Made by a program: the position numbers and the translations under genes | In this document: positions 1 to 8,746 of the stretch, piece after piece | How positions within the stretch are numbered: the stretch's first letter is position 1 | How the letters are laid out: every line of letters begins with the position of its first letter | The notes under the pieces: model-generated | What the model was told of the DNA's origin: nothing | Database searches by the model: none | Seen by the model: only the letters and a program-made list of their open reading frames with translations | DNA from: Pseudomonas guariconensis | GTDB lineage: Bacteria > Pseudomonadota > Gammaproteobacteria > Pseudomonadales > Pseudomonadaceae | Direction of reading: 5' to 3' | Length of the DNA stretch: 64,000 nt | Assembly (NCBI RefSeq): GCF_900102675.1 | Contig: NZ_FMYX01000001.1 | Coordinates: 310,001-374,000 of the forward strand

Positions 1-27
1 TCAGGGTCCGCCATATGGAGCAGCGGC

Positions 28-438
28 ATGCCACCTTTCGCCATCCGGCACATCGATCATATCGTCCTGCGGGTCCAGGATCTGGAGCGCAGCATCGCCT
101 TCTACCGCGACCTGCTCGGCTGCCAGGTGAGCCGAACGCGTGAGGATCTAGGAATGGTCCACCTGGCGGCAGGGACTGCGATGATCGACCTGGTGACCCT
201 CGACGGTCCCCTGGGACGCCCGGGCGGGCCGGCGGCGAACGGGCAGGGCAACAACCTTCATCACTTCTGCCTGCGTATCGAGCCGTTCGACGAGCAAGCC
301 CTGACCACCTATCTGCAAGCGGCCGGCGTGACCGTCGAACCTGCGCAGAAGCGCTACGGCGCCGAGGGCGAAGGCCTGTCGCTGTATTGCTTCGACCCGG
401 ACGGCAACCAAGTGGAACTCAAGGGGCCGCCGACTTGA
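28..438 (+). CDS. VOC family (glyoxalase/bleomycin-resistance-like) protein
   Basis: A 136-aa single-module vicinal oxygen chelate protein. The N-terminal IDHIVLRVQDLERSIAFYRD segment is the typical first beta-alpha-beta unit, and the C-terminal YCFDPDGNQVEL segment is the classical VOC ending with its metal-ligand Glu. His in IDHI and Glu in QVEL are the expected metal ligands. The start at 28 has a GGAG eight bases upstream. Members act as glyoxalases, dioxygenases or resistance proteins, and nothing here fixes the substrate. It stands alone, and a membrane-protein gene begins 86 bases downstream. Confidence 0.85.
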   Translation: MPPFAIRHIDHIVLRVQDLERSIAFYRDLLGCQVSRTREDLGMVHLAAGTAMIDLVTLDGPLGRPGGPAANGQGNNLHHFCLRIEPFDEQALTTYLQAAGVTVEPAQKRYGAEGEGLSLYCFDPDGNQVELKGPPT

Positions 439-524
439 ACAGGGGGCAGTCGTGCCTCCCAGCGCCTATGAAGAGTACTCAGCTGCGCTAGGCGCTGGCT
501 CAGGTTCAGAACCTCTTCGAAGGA

Positions 525-1229
525 ATGACTCTAAGAGGAAACGGCCCTACGAAGAGCACCGCCGTGGTTCGACAGTCGATTGGCTCACCCGCTACCCCAG
601 CTCAAGCGCTGGCCCTGCTGCTTCTGGCCCTGGCGATGATCGTGGTTTCAGGCGTGGCGCCTGCCCACCGCGCCGACTGGCTGATGGAAAACATCGTCCC
701 CTTGGCCTTGCTGCTGGCCCTGGTGTCGGGTTGGCGCTGGCTGCGCCTGTCACCGTCGGCCTATGTTGCGATCGTGCTGTTGTTCGCCATCCATGAACTG
801 GGCGCACATTACACCTATGCCCAGGTGCCCTATGACCGTTGGGCCAAGGCAGTATCGGGCCACTCCCTGGATGCTGCCCTGGGCTGGCAGCGCAATCAGT
901 ACGACCGCCTGGTGCACCTGAGCTATGGTCTGCTGTTCTATCGGCCGCTGCGCGAAACCCTGTGGCGCCTCACTGTGCTGCGGGGCGCCTGGCTGGTCGT
1001 GCTGACGCTCACTGTGGTGCTGGCCACGTCGGCCCTGTACGAGTTGATCGAATGGGTGGGGGGCCAGTACGTGGGCAAGGACACCGCCCAGGCCTTCGTC
1101 GCCACCCAGCGTGACCCGTGGGATGCACAGAAGGACATGGCACTGGCGCTGCTCGGCGCATTGACGAGTAGCGTGCTGGGCGGCCTGTGGCGCGCCTGGC
1201 GCGATCGTCGACCGCCGATGCAATGCTGA
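525..1229 (+). CDS. DUF2238 (YjdF-like) inner-membrane protein
   Basis: A 234-aa hydrophobic protein with about five or six predicted membrane segments (roughly residues 27-45, 53-72, 78-96, 130-150 and 205-222). The central segments containing HELGAHYTYAQVPYD and NQYDRLVHLSYGLLFY are hallmarks of the DUF2238 family, of which E. coli YjdF (about 209 aa) is a member. Function is unknown. The first 25 residues look non-homologous and the AAGGA before the ATG is very close, so translation may start later, for example at the GTG at 564. Confidence 0.8.
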   Translation: MTLRGNGPTKSTAVVRQSIGSPATPAQALALLLLALAMIVVSGVAPAHRADWLMENIVPLALLLALVSGWRWLRLSPSAYVAIVLLFAIHELGAHYTYAQVPYDRWAKAVSGHSLDAALGWQRNQYDRLVHLSYGLLFYRPLRETLWRLTVLRGAWLVVLTLTVVLATSALYELIEWVGGQYVGKDTAQAFVATQRDPWDAQKDMALALLGALTSSVLGGLWRAWRDRRPPMQC

Positions 1230-1292
1230 GGAACATCGCCGGCACTGCTGGCGTCTTCCGGGATATCGGAGCGCGGCCAACAGGAGGTGATC

Positions 1293-2618
1293 ATGTCCGC
1301 TCAAGCCAATGCCCGCGAGGCCGCAGACAGCACACTGCTGGAGCTGTTGCGTCGCCATGCCGAGCCGTTGCCGCATATCGATACCCCGATGTTCGGCGCT
1401 CTGTTCGACCGATACGCCAATGCCAAGGTGGTGCTCATCGGCGAGTCCAGCCATGGCACGCGGGAGTTCTACCGAACCCGGGCGGCGATCACTCGGCATC
1501 TGATCGAGCGGCACGGCTTCAACATCGTGGCCGTGGAGGCCGACTGGCCCGATGCGGGCCAGCTCGATCGCAAGGTCAGGGGGATCGACCCCATGCCGGT
1601 CCAGGACCCGGCTTTCGGCCGCTTTCCCAGCTGGATGTGGCGCAACGCCGAGGTGAGCGAATTCATCACCTGGCTGCGCGGCCACAATCACACCCTGCCG
1701 CTTGCCGAGCGCACCGAGTTTCGCGGCCTGGACATCTACAGCTTGCGAAATTCGATGGCACAGGTGCTCAGCTACCTGGACCGCACCGATCCCGCGCTGG
1801 CCCACCAAGCCCGCCAGCGATATGGCTGTCTCACGCCTTGGCAGGACGACCCGGCCCTGTACGGACATTTTGTCGAGCGCGCAGGCCAGGCCCCCTGTGA
1901 GGACGCGGTCGTGCAACAGCTCAACAGCTTGCTCGCCAAGCGTCTGGCAGATGACGGCGAAGCGTTTTTCAGCGCTACCCAGAACGCCCGGGTGGTGCGT
2001 GCCGCCGAGCAGTATTACCGCGCCATGTATCGTGGCGGGGCGGCGTCGTGGAACCTGCGGGACAAGCACATGTTCGACACGCTCCAGGCCGTGCTCGCCC
2101 ATCGGGGTGCCTCGGCCAAGGCCGTGGTCTGGGCGCACAATTCCCATATCGGCAATGCTGCCGCCACGCTGATGGGCTGGCGCGGCGAGTTCAACCTGGG
2201 CCAACTGTGTCGCACCGCTCTTGGTCGTGAGGCGGTGCTGATTGGCATGAGCACCGACCGCGGCCAGGTCGCGGCAGCCGATGACTGGGACGGCGAGGTG
2301 CGCATCCAGGAGGTGCTGCCTTCGCGGCCGGACAGCTGGGAGCGGCGCTGGCTCGATGCCGGCGTTCCCGCCTCGTTGACCGACTGGCGCGGGGACGGCG
2401 CCGAGGCCCTGCGCGACGCGCTGAGCGGGACCTTGCTGGAGCGCGCCATCGGGGTGATCTATCGGCCGCGCACCGAGCGCCAGAGCCACTATTTCGAGGC
2501 GGTCCTGGGCGAGCAGTTCGACGCCTTGGTATGGATCGAGCAGACCAACGCCCTGACGCCACTGCCGGTACCAGCCGGTGTCAGCCACGAGGACGATACC
2601 TTCCCATTCGGAGTGTGA
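1293..2618 (+). CDS. erythromycin esterase family protein
   Basis: A 441-aa member of the erythromycin esterase-like hydrolase family. Visible family landmarks are LIGESSHGTREFYRTR near residue 50, VAVEADWPDAGQLDR near 80, and VVWAHNSHIGNA near 280, which carry the conserved Glu and His residues. The start is set at 1293 because AGGAGG at 1282-1287 lies five bases before this ATG; the in-frame GTG at 1287 overlaps the ribosome binding site. Chromosomal homologues are rarely true macrolide-resistance enzymes and their substrate is mostly unknown. The next gene, a phosphoribosyltransferase, begins four bases after the stop, a pairing common in this family. Confidence 0.88.
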   Translation: MSAQANAREAADSTLLELLRRHAEPLPHIDTPMFGALFDRYANAKVVLIGESSHGTREFYRTRAAITRHLIERHGFNIVAVEADWPDAGQLDRKVRGIDPMPVQDPAFGRFPSWMWRNAEVSEFITWLRGHNHTLPLAERTEFRGLDIYSLRNSMAQVLSYLDRTDPALAHQARQRYGCLTPWQDDPALYGHFVERAGQAPCEDAVVQQLNSLLAKRLADDGEAFFSATQNARVVRAAEQYYRAMYRGGAASWNLRDKHMFDTLQAVLAHRGASAKAVVWAHNSHIGNAAATLMGWRGEFNLGQLCRTALGREAVLIGMSTDRGQVAAADDWDGEVRIQEVLPSRPDSWERRWLDAGVPASLTDWRGDGAEALRDALSGTLLERAIGVIYRPRTERQSHYFEAVLGEQFDALVWIEQTNALTPLPVPAGVSHEDDTFPFGV

Positions 2619-2622
2619 AGCC

Positions 2623-3312
2623 ATGAAGCCTGATGTTTCTGCGCACGTGTTGTTCAAGGACCGTCGCCAGGCCGGGCGGGCTTTGGCCCAGGCACTTAAA
2701 CCCCGTCTGCAGGGTCGGCCTCTGGTGCTGGCATTGCCGCGTGGTGGCGTGCCGGTGGCCTTCGAGGTGGCCAAGGCGCTGGGTGCACCGCTCGATGTTG
2801 TGCTGGTGCGCAAGATCGGCGCGCCAGGTAATGAAGAGTTTGCCCTTGGCGCGGTGGCCGAGGGCAATCCGCCGTACTGTGTGGCTGACCAGGCGATGAT
2901 GGCGCTGTTTGGCGCCACGCAGGTCTGGTTCGATGCCGAGCGAGACCGACAGTTGCTGGAAATCGAACGTCGACGGCAGGTGTATTGCGGCGATCGGCGG
3001 CCTGAAATCAGCGGACACGAAGTGGTGCTGGTGGACGATGGTATTGCCACCGGCAACACCGCCCGGGCTGCATTGCTCGCCCTGATTGCCGCCGGGCCTT
3101 CGCGGTTGCTGTTCGCGGCGCCCGTAGGGGCGCGGGAGGCGCTGGCCATGCTGAGCCCGTTGGTAGATGAGCTGGTCTGTCTGGAAGCGCCCGAGCCGTT
3201 TCGCGCGGTGGGTCTTCACTACGAGCAGTTTGATCAGACCCGCGATGAAGAGGTGGTGCGGTTGCTGGCACAGAGCCGGGCATTTGAATCGGCGCCATCT
3301 GTTCGCGGGTAA
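2623..3312 (+). CDS. phosphoribosyltransferase family protein
   Basis: A 229-aa type I phosphoribosyltransferase-fold protein. The PRPP-binding loop is clear as VVLVDDGIATGNTARA near residue 130, and LALPRGGVPVAFEVA near residue 37 is the usual N-terminal block of this subfamily. Start 2623 is chosen over the in-frame upstream start at 2578 because the latter lies inside the preceding esterase gene. Such proteins often accompany or are fused to erythromycin-esterase-like proteins, and their base substrate is unknown. The last codons and the TAA come from a TTCGCGGGTAA string that resembles the end of a REP element. Confidence 0.85.
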   Translation: MKPDVSAHVLFKDRRQAGRALAQALKPRLQGRPLVLALPRGGVPVAFEVAKALGAPLDVVLVRKIGAPGNEEFALGAVAEGNPPYCVADQAMMALFGATQVWFDAERDRQLLEIERRRQVYCGDRRPEISGHEVVLVDDGIATGNTARAALLALIAAGPSRLLFAAPVGAREALAMLSPLVDELVCLEAPEPFRAVGLHYEQFDQTRDEEVVRLLAQSRAFESAPSVRG

Positions 3313-3502
3313 ATCGTCTGGGCGAATGCCCTGTGGTCGGTGTGCCATGGCCGCATCGGCAAAGCCGATTATGCTTCAACTGACCTTGTTGCGACCCTTG
3401 GCGCTTCGCCTGTCGTGTTTCGCGCAAGTCCTAGGGCCTGGGTGTACGGGATGAGTGCATGAGAGGCACCTGCGGCCTGCAACCTAGAGACGGAGGCAAC
3501 CC

Positions 3503-5179
3503 ATGGCGGTCATCGACAGCACATCCACAGGCAGCGCGCCCCAGCGTGGCATCACTCGGGAGGAGCGCAAGGTCATCTTCGCTTCATCCCTCGGCACCGT
3601 GTTCGAGTGGTACGACTTCTACCTCTACGGCTCCCTGGCGGCGATCATCGCCAAGCACTTCTTCGCCGGGGTCAACGAGACCACTTCCTTCATTTTCGCC
3701 TTGCTGGCCTTTGCTGCCGGGTTTGCCGTGCGGCCGTTCGGGGCCATCGTGTTCGGCCGTTTGGGCGACATGATCGGGCGCAAGTACACCTTCCTCATCA
3801 CCATCGTCATCATGGGCCTGTCCACCGCGGTGGTCGGCGTGCTGCCCGGCTATGCCGCCATCGGCGTGGCGGCGCCGATCATCCTGATCACCCTGCGGCT
3901 GTTGCAAGGTCTGGCGTTGGGCGGTGAGTACGGTGGAGCGGCGACCTACGTGGCCGAGCATGCACCCAAGGGTAAACGTGGTTTCTTCACCTCATGGATC
4001 CAGACCACCGCAACCTTGGGCCTTTTCCTCTCGTTGCTGGTGATCCTGGCCTGCCGCACGCTGCTGGGTTCGGAGGCCTTCGAGGATTGGGGCTGGCGCA
4101 TCCCGTTCGTGCTGTCGATCCTGCTGCTGGCGATCTCTGTTTACATCCGCATGCAGCTCAACGAGTCGCCGGTGTTCATGAAGATGAAAGCCGAAGGCAA
4201 GGCTTCCAAGGCGCCGCTGACCGAGTCCTTCGCCCGCTGGGACAACCTCAAGGTGGTGATCATGTCGCTGCTCGGCGGCACCGCCGGCCAGGCAGTGGTG
4301 TGGTACACCGGGCAGTTCTATGCGCTGTTCTTCTTGCTGCAGATGCTCAAGATCGACCCGCAGACCGCCAATCTGCTGATCGCAGGCTCGCTGTTGATCG
4401 GCACGCCGTTCTTCATCCTGTTCGGCAGCCTGTCCGACCGCATCGGGCGCAAGAAAATCATCATGGCCGGCTGCATCATCGCCGCGCTGACCTACTTCCC
4501 GATCTTCAAGGCCCTGACCGAGTACGGCAACCCGGACGTGTTCGTCGCTCAGGAGCAGAACCCGGTGGTTGTGGTCGCCGACCCGGACCAGTGTGCATTC
4601 CAGTTCGACCCGGTGGGTAAGGCCAAATTCACCAGCTCGTGCGACATCGCCAAGAGCTTGCTGGCCAAGCGGGCCATACCGTACCAGAACGAACGCGCCG
4701 AGCCAGGCAGCGTGGCGCAGATCCGCATCGGCGAGCGGGTGATCCCAAGCTTTGACGGCAGGGCGTTGCCCCCGGCGGACTTCAAGGCCCAGAGCGAGCG
4801 TTTCACCGCCACCCTCGGCAGTGCGCTCAAAGAAGCGGGCTATCCTGAAAAAGCCGATCCCGCCAAGACCCACTACCCGATGGTGCTGTTGCTGCTGACC
4901 TTGCTGGTGATCTACGTGACCATGGTCTACGGGCCGATCGCCGCATGGCTGGTGGAGCTGTTCCCGGCGCGCATCCGTTACACCTCCATGTCGCTGCCGT
5001 ACCACATCGGTAACGGCTGGTTCGGCGGTTTCCTGCCGACCGTGGCATTTGCGATGGTGGCCGCGACGGGCGATATCTACTACGGGCTGTGGTACCCGAT
5101 CGTCATTGCGGTGATGACCGCGATACTGGGGACTTTCTTCCTTCCCGAAACCAAGGATCGGGACATTCATCACGCCTGA
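3503..5179 (+). CDS. MFS transporter, metabolite:H+ symporter (MHS) family
   Basis: A 558-aa inner-membrane permease with twelve predicted transmembrane helices. SLGTVFEWYDFYLYGSLA at the start of helix 1, RPFGAIVFGRLGDMIGRK in loop 2-3 and GSLSDRIGRKK in loop 8-9 are diagnostic of the MHS branch (ShiA, ProP, KgtP and relatives). These import organic acids, betaines or aromatic acids with protons. About 110 extra hydrophilic residues (roughly 345-455) interrupt the C-terminal half between helices, making it longer than the usual 430-450 aa. A strong GGAGG lies before the start. No neighbour indicates the substrate. A perfect hairpin follows the stop. Confidence 0.88.
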   Translation: MAVIDSTSTGSAPQRGITREERKVIFASSLGTVFEWYDFYLYGSLAAIIAKHFFAGVNETTSFIFALLAFAAGFAVRPFGAIVFGRLGDMIGRKYTFLITIVIMGLSTAVVGVLPGYAAIGVAAPIILITLRLLQGLALGGEYGGAATYVAEHAPKGKRGFFTSWIQTTATLGLFLSLLVILACRTLLGSEAFEDWGWRIPFVLSILLLAISVYIRMQLNESPVFMKMKAEGKASKAPLTESFARWDNLKVVIMSLLGGTAGQAVVWYTGQFYALFFLLQMLKIDPQTANLLIAGSLLIGTPFFILFGSLSDRIGRKKIIMAGCIIAALTYFPIFKALTEYGNPDVFVAQEQNPVVVVADPDQCAFQFDPVGKAKFTSSCDIAKSLLAKRAIPYQNERAEPGSVAQIRIGERVIPSFDGRALPPADFKAQSERFTATLGSALKEAGYPEKADPAKTHYPMVLLLLTLLVIYVTMVYGPIAAWLVELFPARIRYTSMSLPYHIGNGWFGGFLPTVAFAMVAATGDIYYGLWYPIVIAVMTAILGTFFLPETKDRDIHHA

Positions 5180-5190
5180 GTGGCGCAGTC

Positions 5191-5213
5191 GAAGGGGCGC
5201 TATGCGCCCCTTC
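5191..5213. terminator. perfect hairpin between convergent genes
   Basis: A ten-base-pair perfect stem (GAAGGGGCGC with GCGCCCCTTC) around a TAT loop lies between the transporter stop at 5179 and the convergent gene ending at 5219. No T tract is visible, so it is a plausible but not canonical bidirectional terminator. Confidence 0.55.
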
Positions 5214-5218
5214 GCGGG

Positions 5219-5788
5219 TCAATCGAAACAGCCGCGCAAGGCGAAGCGGTAACCGATATCGACCCCGGTGGCGCTGCCGCGACCGGGGGTTTTCTTCAGC
5301 ACGAATTCGAAGGCTGGCTCGTACAAGCCGTCGCGCAGCACGGCACCTGCGAGCACCTCCACGTGGTACCAGCCGTTGTCCAGCTCGATGATGGGTCGAC
5401 CGGGTTGCTGGTAACGTGCGAGCAAATCGCCCAAGGCCTTGGGCGTGAAGTGCTGCAGAATGCGCCAGGTAAACAGCATCAACGAGCGGTTCTGCACCTG
5501 AAGCACATAGCCCGGCCGACGGTGCTTGAGGCGGCTGCCGGCGGCGAGCAGGGCGGGGGTGTCGTCGCCCAGGCTGAAGATGATCCGGTAGGGCAGGTTC
5601 TCGACCCCGGCCAACGGCAGGACGATGCCCTCGAGCACTGCCTGGTCGCCGCTGTCGCCATGGGTAAAGGCGTGGGCCAGGTCGTCCGGCAGCGCGTGTT
5701 CTTCCTTGAAGCGATGAAGCAGCTGGATATCGCCCAGGATGAAGTAGTCGATCAGATCGTTCAGGACTTCGCTGAATTCGTAGCGCAT
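5219..5788 (-). CDS. conserved hypothetical protein
   Basis: A 189-aa soluble protein I cannot assign to a named family. It has no signal peptide, membrane segment or obvious catalytic motif. The N-terminus is helical and acidic (FSEVLNDLIDYFILGDIQLLHRFKEEH). The C-terminal half looks like a beta-rich domain ending in GVDIGYRFALRG. AAGGA lies seven bases before the ATG at 5788. It is monocistronic and divergent from the hemolysin/ligase operon. Confidence 0.7.
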   Translation of the reverse strand: MRYEFSEVLNDLIDYFILGDIQLLHRFKEEHALPDDLAHAFTHGDSGDQAVLEGIVLPLAGVENLPYRIIFSLGDDTPALLAAGSRLKHRRPGYVLQVQNRSLMLFTWRILQHFTPKALGDLLARYQQPGRPIIELDNGWYHVEVLAGAVLRDGLYEPAFEFVLKKTPGRGSATGVDIGYRFALRGCFD

Positions 5789-5854
5789 TGGGTTTTCCTT
5801 GTTATGGCTGCGCTGGTGAGGGCCGCTGACTGTAGCGCAAGGCCTTGAGGCTGT

Positions 5855-5887
5855 CTTCAGATAGCCTTCAGATTAGCCGCCGATACT
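5855..5887 (+). promoter_or_regulatory. direct-repeat response-regulator box and -10
   Basis: CTTCAGATAG at 5855 is repeated as CTTCAGATTAG at 5866, an 11-bp period typical of OmpR/PmrA-type regulator boxes. GATACT at 5882-5887 is a -10 candidate six bases after the second repeat, which would place the box over the -35 position as for activated promoters of this class. The operon it precedes ends with an OmpR-family regulator and its kinase. Assigning that pair to this box is inference. Confidence 0.55.
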
Positions 5888-5920
5888 CCCCCCAACGAAA
5901 CGTCCCCTGGGGGGATTTCC

Positions 5921-6601
5921 ATGAGCGACGCACATTGGCGTGCCTTGTTTCCGCTGGCCATCGGTACTCATGCCGAGCGCGGTACGGCGCACCTGACCCT
6001 GAGCCTTGCGGGCGAGCCAGACCGCAACTCGATCGAACATTTCATCCATCAGCGTTTTGCTTCGATCCACCACGCCGATGTCCATCACTATCTGCCTGAG
6101 CTGCTCGGGCTGAGCGACAGCCATGGCCGCCTGATCGCCGCTGCGGGCATGCGCCTGGCCGGGGACGGGCCGTTGTTTCTCGAGCGCTACCTGGACGAGC
6201 CCGTGGAGCAGGCGGCCTCGCGCCTGGCCGGTGCAGACGTCAACCGGCAACAGGTGGTCGAGGTGGGCAATCTTGCAGCGCTCAGCGCCGGCAGTGCCCG
6301 CATCATGATCATCGTCGTGACCTGGCTGCTGGCTGCGCGAGGGCTGGAGTGGGTCGCCTTCACCGGCGCCTCGACGCTGGTCAACAGCTTTCACCGCCTG
6401 GGTTTGGTGCCGACGTTGCTGGCCGACGCTGACCCGGACCGGCTCAATGGCGAGCGCGACCATTGGGGCAGTTACTACAACCAGCACCCCCACGTGTTCG
6501 CCGGCAACATCGGCCTGGGCCATGACGCGCTGATGCGCGCGGGCGTGTTCCAGCGCCTGGGGTTGCCTGCGGCGTTACAGGAGTCCGGTCATGCCGCATG
6601 A
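5921..6601 (+). CDS. thermostable hemolysin family protein
   Basis: A 226-aa protein of the family named for the Vibrio thermostable delta-hemolysin, which has an N-acyltransferase-like (GNAT/autoinducer-synthase-like) fold. Typical segments are the FIHQRFASIHHADVHHYLPELL region near residues 45-65, the EVGNLAA motif near 110 and the FTGASTLVNSFHRLGLVP segment near 147. It lacks a signal peptide, so a cytoplasmic acyl-transfer role is more plausible than hemolysis. A GGGGGA ribosome binding site precedes the start. It is the first gene of an operon and overlaps the next gene by 11 bases. Confidence 0.85.
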   Translation: MSDAHWRALFPLAIGTHAERGTAHLTLSLAGEPDRNSIEHFIHQRFASIHHADVHHYLPELLGLSDSHGRLIAAAGMRLAGDGPLFLERYLDEPVEQAASRLAGADVNRQQVVEVGNLAALSAGSARIMIIVVTWLLAARGLEWVAFTGASTLVNSFHRLGLVPTLLADADPDRLNGERDHWGSYYNQHPHVFAGNIGLGHDALMRAGVFQRLGLPAALQESGHAA

Positions 6602-8057
6602 ATTGCAGGCGTTTCGCGAGGTGCTGAACCTGCATGCCCGTCAGCGCGCAGCGCTGGTCGCGCTGCAAGGGGCCGTAGGCCGTTATGACTATGGCCAGTT
6701 GTTGAGCGAGGTCCAGCAGCGCGAGGCCTGGTTGCGCGCTCAGCCGCCAGGTACCTTCGCCCTGGCCCTGGACAACGGGCCCGAGGCAGTGTTCTGGGAC
6801 CTGGCGGCGCTACTGGCCGAACGCCCGTGCGTGATCGTGCCGCCGTTCTTCACGCCGGCGCAGGTCCGTCACAGCCTCGACGACAGCGGGGTGACCCTGA
6901 TGCTGGCCGAACCTGACCTTGCACCGACGCTGCAGGCGGCAGGCTTCAATGAGAGAGAGGGCGTCTGGTCCCGCCAGGTGCAGGTGGCCAACGCCCTGCC
7001 GGCGGGCACCCTCAAGATCACCTACACCTCCGGCAGCACAGGGGCTCCCAAGGGGGTGTGCCTGGGGGCCGACGCGATGCTGCGGGTGGCCCGTGAACTG
7101 GAGGCGGCCAGTCGGCCGTCGGCGCCGAGCACGTACCTGGCGGTGCTGCCCTTGGGTGTGCTGCTGGAAAACCTCGGCCTGTACGCGGCCTTGCTGGCCG
7201 GCGCCCGTGTCATGGTCTATCCGCAGGCACACCTGGGCATGCGGGGCGCAGGACAGATCGACTGGAAGCGCTTGCTGGGCAGCATCGCCTTGAGCGGTGC
7301 CGAAAGCTTGATCCTGGTACCGCAGCTGCTGCTGGGGCTGGTGAGCGCCATCGAGCATGGCTGGACCCAGGTCGGCCCGCTGCGTTTCGTCGCCGTGGGC
7401 GGGGCACGCGTGGCGCAAAGCTTGTTGGCGCGCGCCGAGGCGGTGGGCCTGCCGGTGTTCGAGGGCTACGGGCTGTCTGAATGCGCATCGGTGGTCTGTC
7501 TGAACCGTCCGGGGGCACAGCGACCTGGCAGTGTCGGGCGCCCCTTGCCCCATGTGCAGGTGCGTATCGCCGAGGACGGCGAAGTGCTGGTGGCCGGCTC
7601 GACCCTGCTGGGCTACCTGGGCGAGCCGCCCTTCACCGGGCAGTGGTGGCCCACGGGCGATATCGGCCACTTCGACGGCGATGGCTATCTGTACCTCGCA
7701 GGACGCAAGAAGAACCAGTTCATCACCAGTTTTGGGCGCAACGTCAACCCTGAATGGGTCGAGGCGGAGCTGACCCAGGGTGGGGTGATACTCCAAGCCT
7801 TCGTCCATGGCGAGGGCTTGGCCCGCAACGTGGCGCTGCTCTGGCCACTGGACCCGAACATCGGGGACCCGCTGATCGAGCAGGCCGTGGCCCAGTGCAA
7901 TGCCGGCCTGCCGGACTACGCCCGTGTACACGCCTGGCGACGCCTGCCCGAACCCTTCAGCGCCGCCAGTGCCACCCTGACCGCCAATGGCCGTCCGCGC
8001 CGGGACCAGATCCTGCAGCGCTACCACGGCTTGTTATCCGCGATTGCTGACTCATGA
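6591..8057 (+). CDS. AMP-binding acyl/aryl ligase
   Basis: A 488-aa member of the ANL adenylate-forming superfamily. Core motifs are YTSGSTGAPKGV (A3, about residue 145), YGLSECASV (A5, about 295) and TGDIGHFDGDGYLYLAGRKK (A7-A8, about 355). It would activate a carboxylic acid as an acyl-adenylate and possibly a CoA thioester. In the A10 region the usual G-K-x-x-R element appears as NGRPRRDQI, with Arg where the catalytic Lys is expected. It sits between the hemolysin-like protein and a diiron-oxidase-like enzyme, so its product may feed that enzyme. Confidence 0.85.
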   Translation: MPHELQAFREVLNLHARQRAALVALQGAVGRYDYGQLLSEVQQREAWLRAQPPGTFALALDNGPEAVFWDLAALLAERPCVIVPPFFTPAQVRHSLDDSGVTLMLAEPDLAPTLQAAGFNEREGVWSRQVQVANALPAGTLKITYTSGSTGAPKGVCLGADAMLRVARELEAASRPSAPSTYLAVLPLGVLLENLGLYAALLAGARVMVYPQAHLGMRGAGQIDWKRLLGSIALSGAESLILVPQLLLGLVSAIEHGWTQVGPLRFVAVGGARVAQSLLARAEAVGLPVFEGYGLSECASVVCLNRPGAQRPGSVGRPLPHVQVRIAEDGEVLVAGSTLLGYLGEPPFTGQWWPTGDIGHFDGDGYLYLAGRKKNQFITSFGRNVNPEWVEAELTQGGVILQAFVHGEGLARNVALLWPLDPNIGDPLIEQAVAQCNAGLPDYARVHAWRRLPEPFSAASATLTANGRPRRDQILQRYHGLLSAIADS

Positions 8058-8065
8058 GGCCTGTC

Positions 8066-8746
8066 ATGTCCTTCTTTGAAACCCTCCAAGCACGAACCAC
8101 CCAGGAACGCGGCGCCCTGTTCAGCGTGCCTGTCATTCGCGATGCACTCGCCGGTACCGTCAGTCTGGAGGGTTACGTGGCTTTCCTGACCCAGGCCTAT
8201 CACCACGTGCGCCATACCGTGCCGCTGATGATGGCCTGCGGCGCACGACTGCCCGTGCGCCTGGAATGGCTGCGCGGTGCGGTGTGCGAATACATCGATG
8301 AAGAATACGGCCACGAGCGTTGGATCCTAGATGACATCGCGGCCTGCGGCGGTGCCCCCGACCAAGTGCGCAACAGCCGCCCGGCGCTGCCGATCGAACT
8401 GATGGTGGCGTTTCTCTATGACACCATCGCCCGGGGCAACCCGGTGGGGCTGTTCGGCATGGTCAACGTGCTCGAAGGCACCAGCATTGCCCTGGCCACC
8501 CAGGCTGCAGGCACCATCCAGAGCAGCCTTGGTCTGCCGGACAAGGCTTTCAGCTACCTCAGTTCCCACGGCGCGCTGGACCAGGACCACATGGTCACCT
8601 ACCGCGGCCTGATGGATCGTCTGGACCAACCCGAAGACCAGGAGGCGGTGATCCACGCCGCCCAAGTGGTGTACCGGCTGTACACCGAGATGTTCCAGGG
8701 CCTGCCGCGTGCCACCGGGCAAGAGGTGCGCCATGCGTCTGTCTGA
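8066..8746 (+). CDS. heme-oxygenase-like diiron (TenA/UndA-type) enzyme
   Basis: A 226-aa all-helical protein of the iron-containing redox (HDO) family that includes the fatty-acid decarboxylase UndA. The metal-ligand pattern is intact: E80-x2-H83 in EEYGHERW and H168-x3-D172-x2-H175 in HGALDQDH. It could use O2 to oxidise a fatty or amino acid derivative; the exact reaction is not deducible. The start at 8066 is preferred over 8054 because GAGG lies six bases before it. It overlaps the downstream SDR gene by 14 bases, indicating translational coupling. Confidence 0.82.
   Translation: MSFFETLQARTTQERGALFSVPVIRDALAGTVSLEGYVAFLTQAYHHVRHTVPLMMACGARLPVRLEWLRGAVCEYIDEEYGHERWILDDIAACGGAPDQVRNSRPALPIELMVAFLYDTIARGNPVGLFGMVNVLEGTSIALATQAAGTIQSSLGLPDKAFSYLSSHGALDQDHMVTYRGLMDRLDQPEDQEAVIHAAQVVYRLYTEMFQGLPRATGQEVRHASV

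Noticed and set aside
1293..2618. An acquired macrolide-resistance gene
   Set aside because: Composition matches its neighbours and there is no mobile element; it is more likely an intrinsic member of the family.
750..3149. 799-aa open frame on the minus strand
   Set aside because: It lies antisense to three well-supported genes and has low-complexity His/Gln/Arg-rich composition typical of high-GC shadow frames.
5921..6601. A true hemolysin toxin
   Set aside because: The name is historical; no signal peptide or pore-forming region is visible and the operon is enzymatic.
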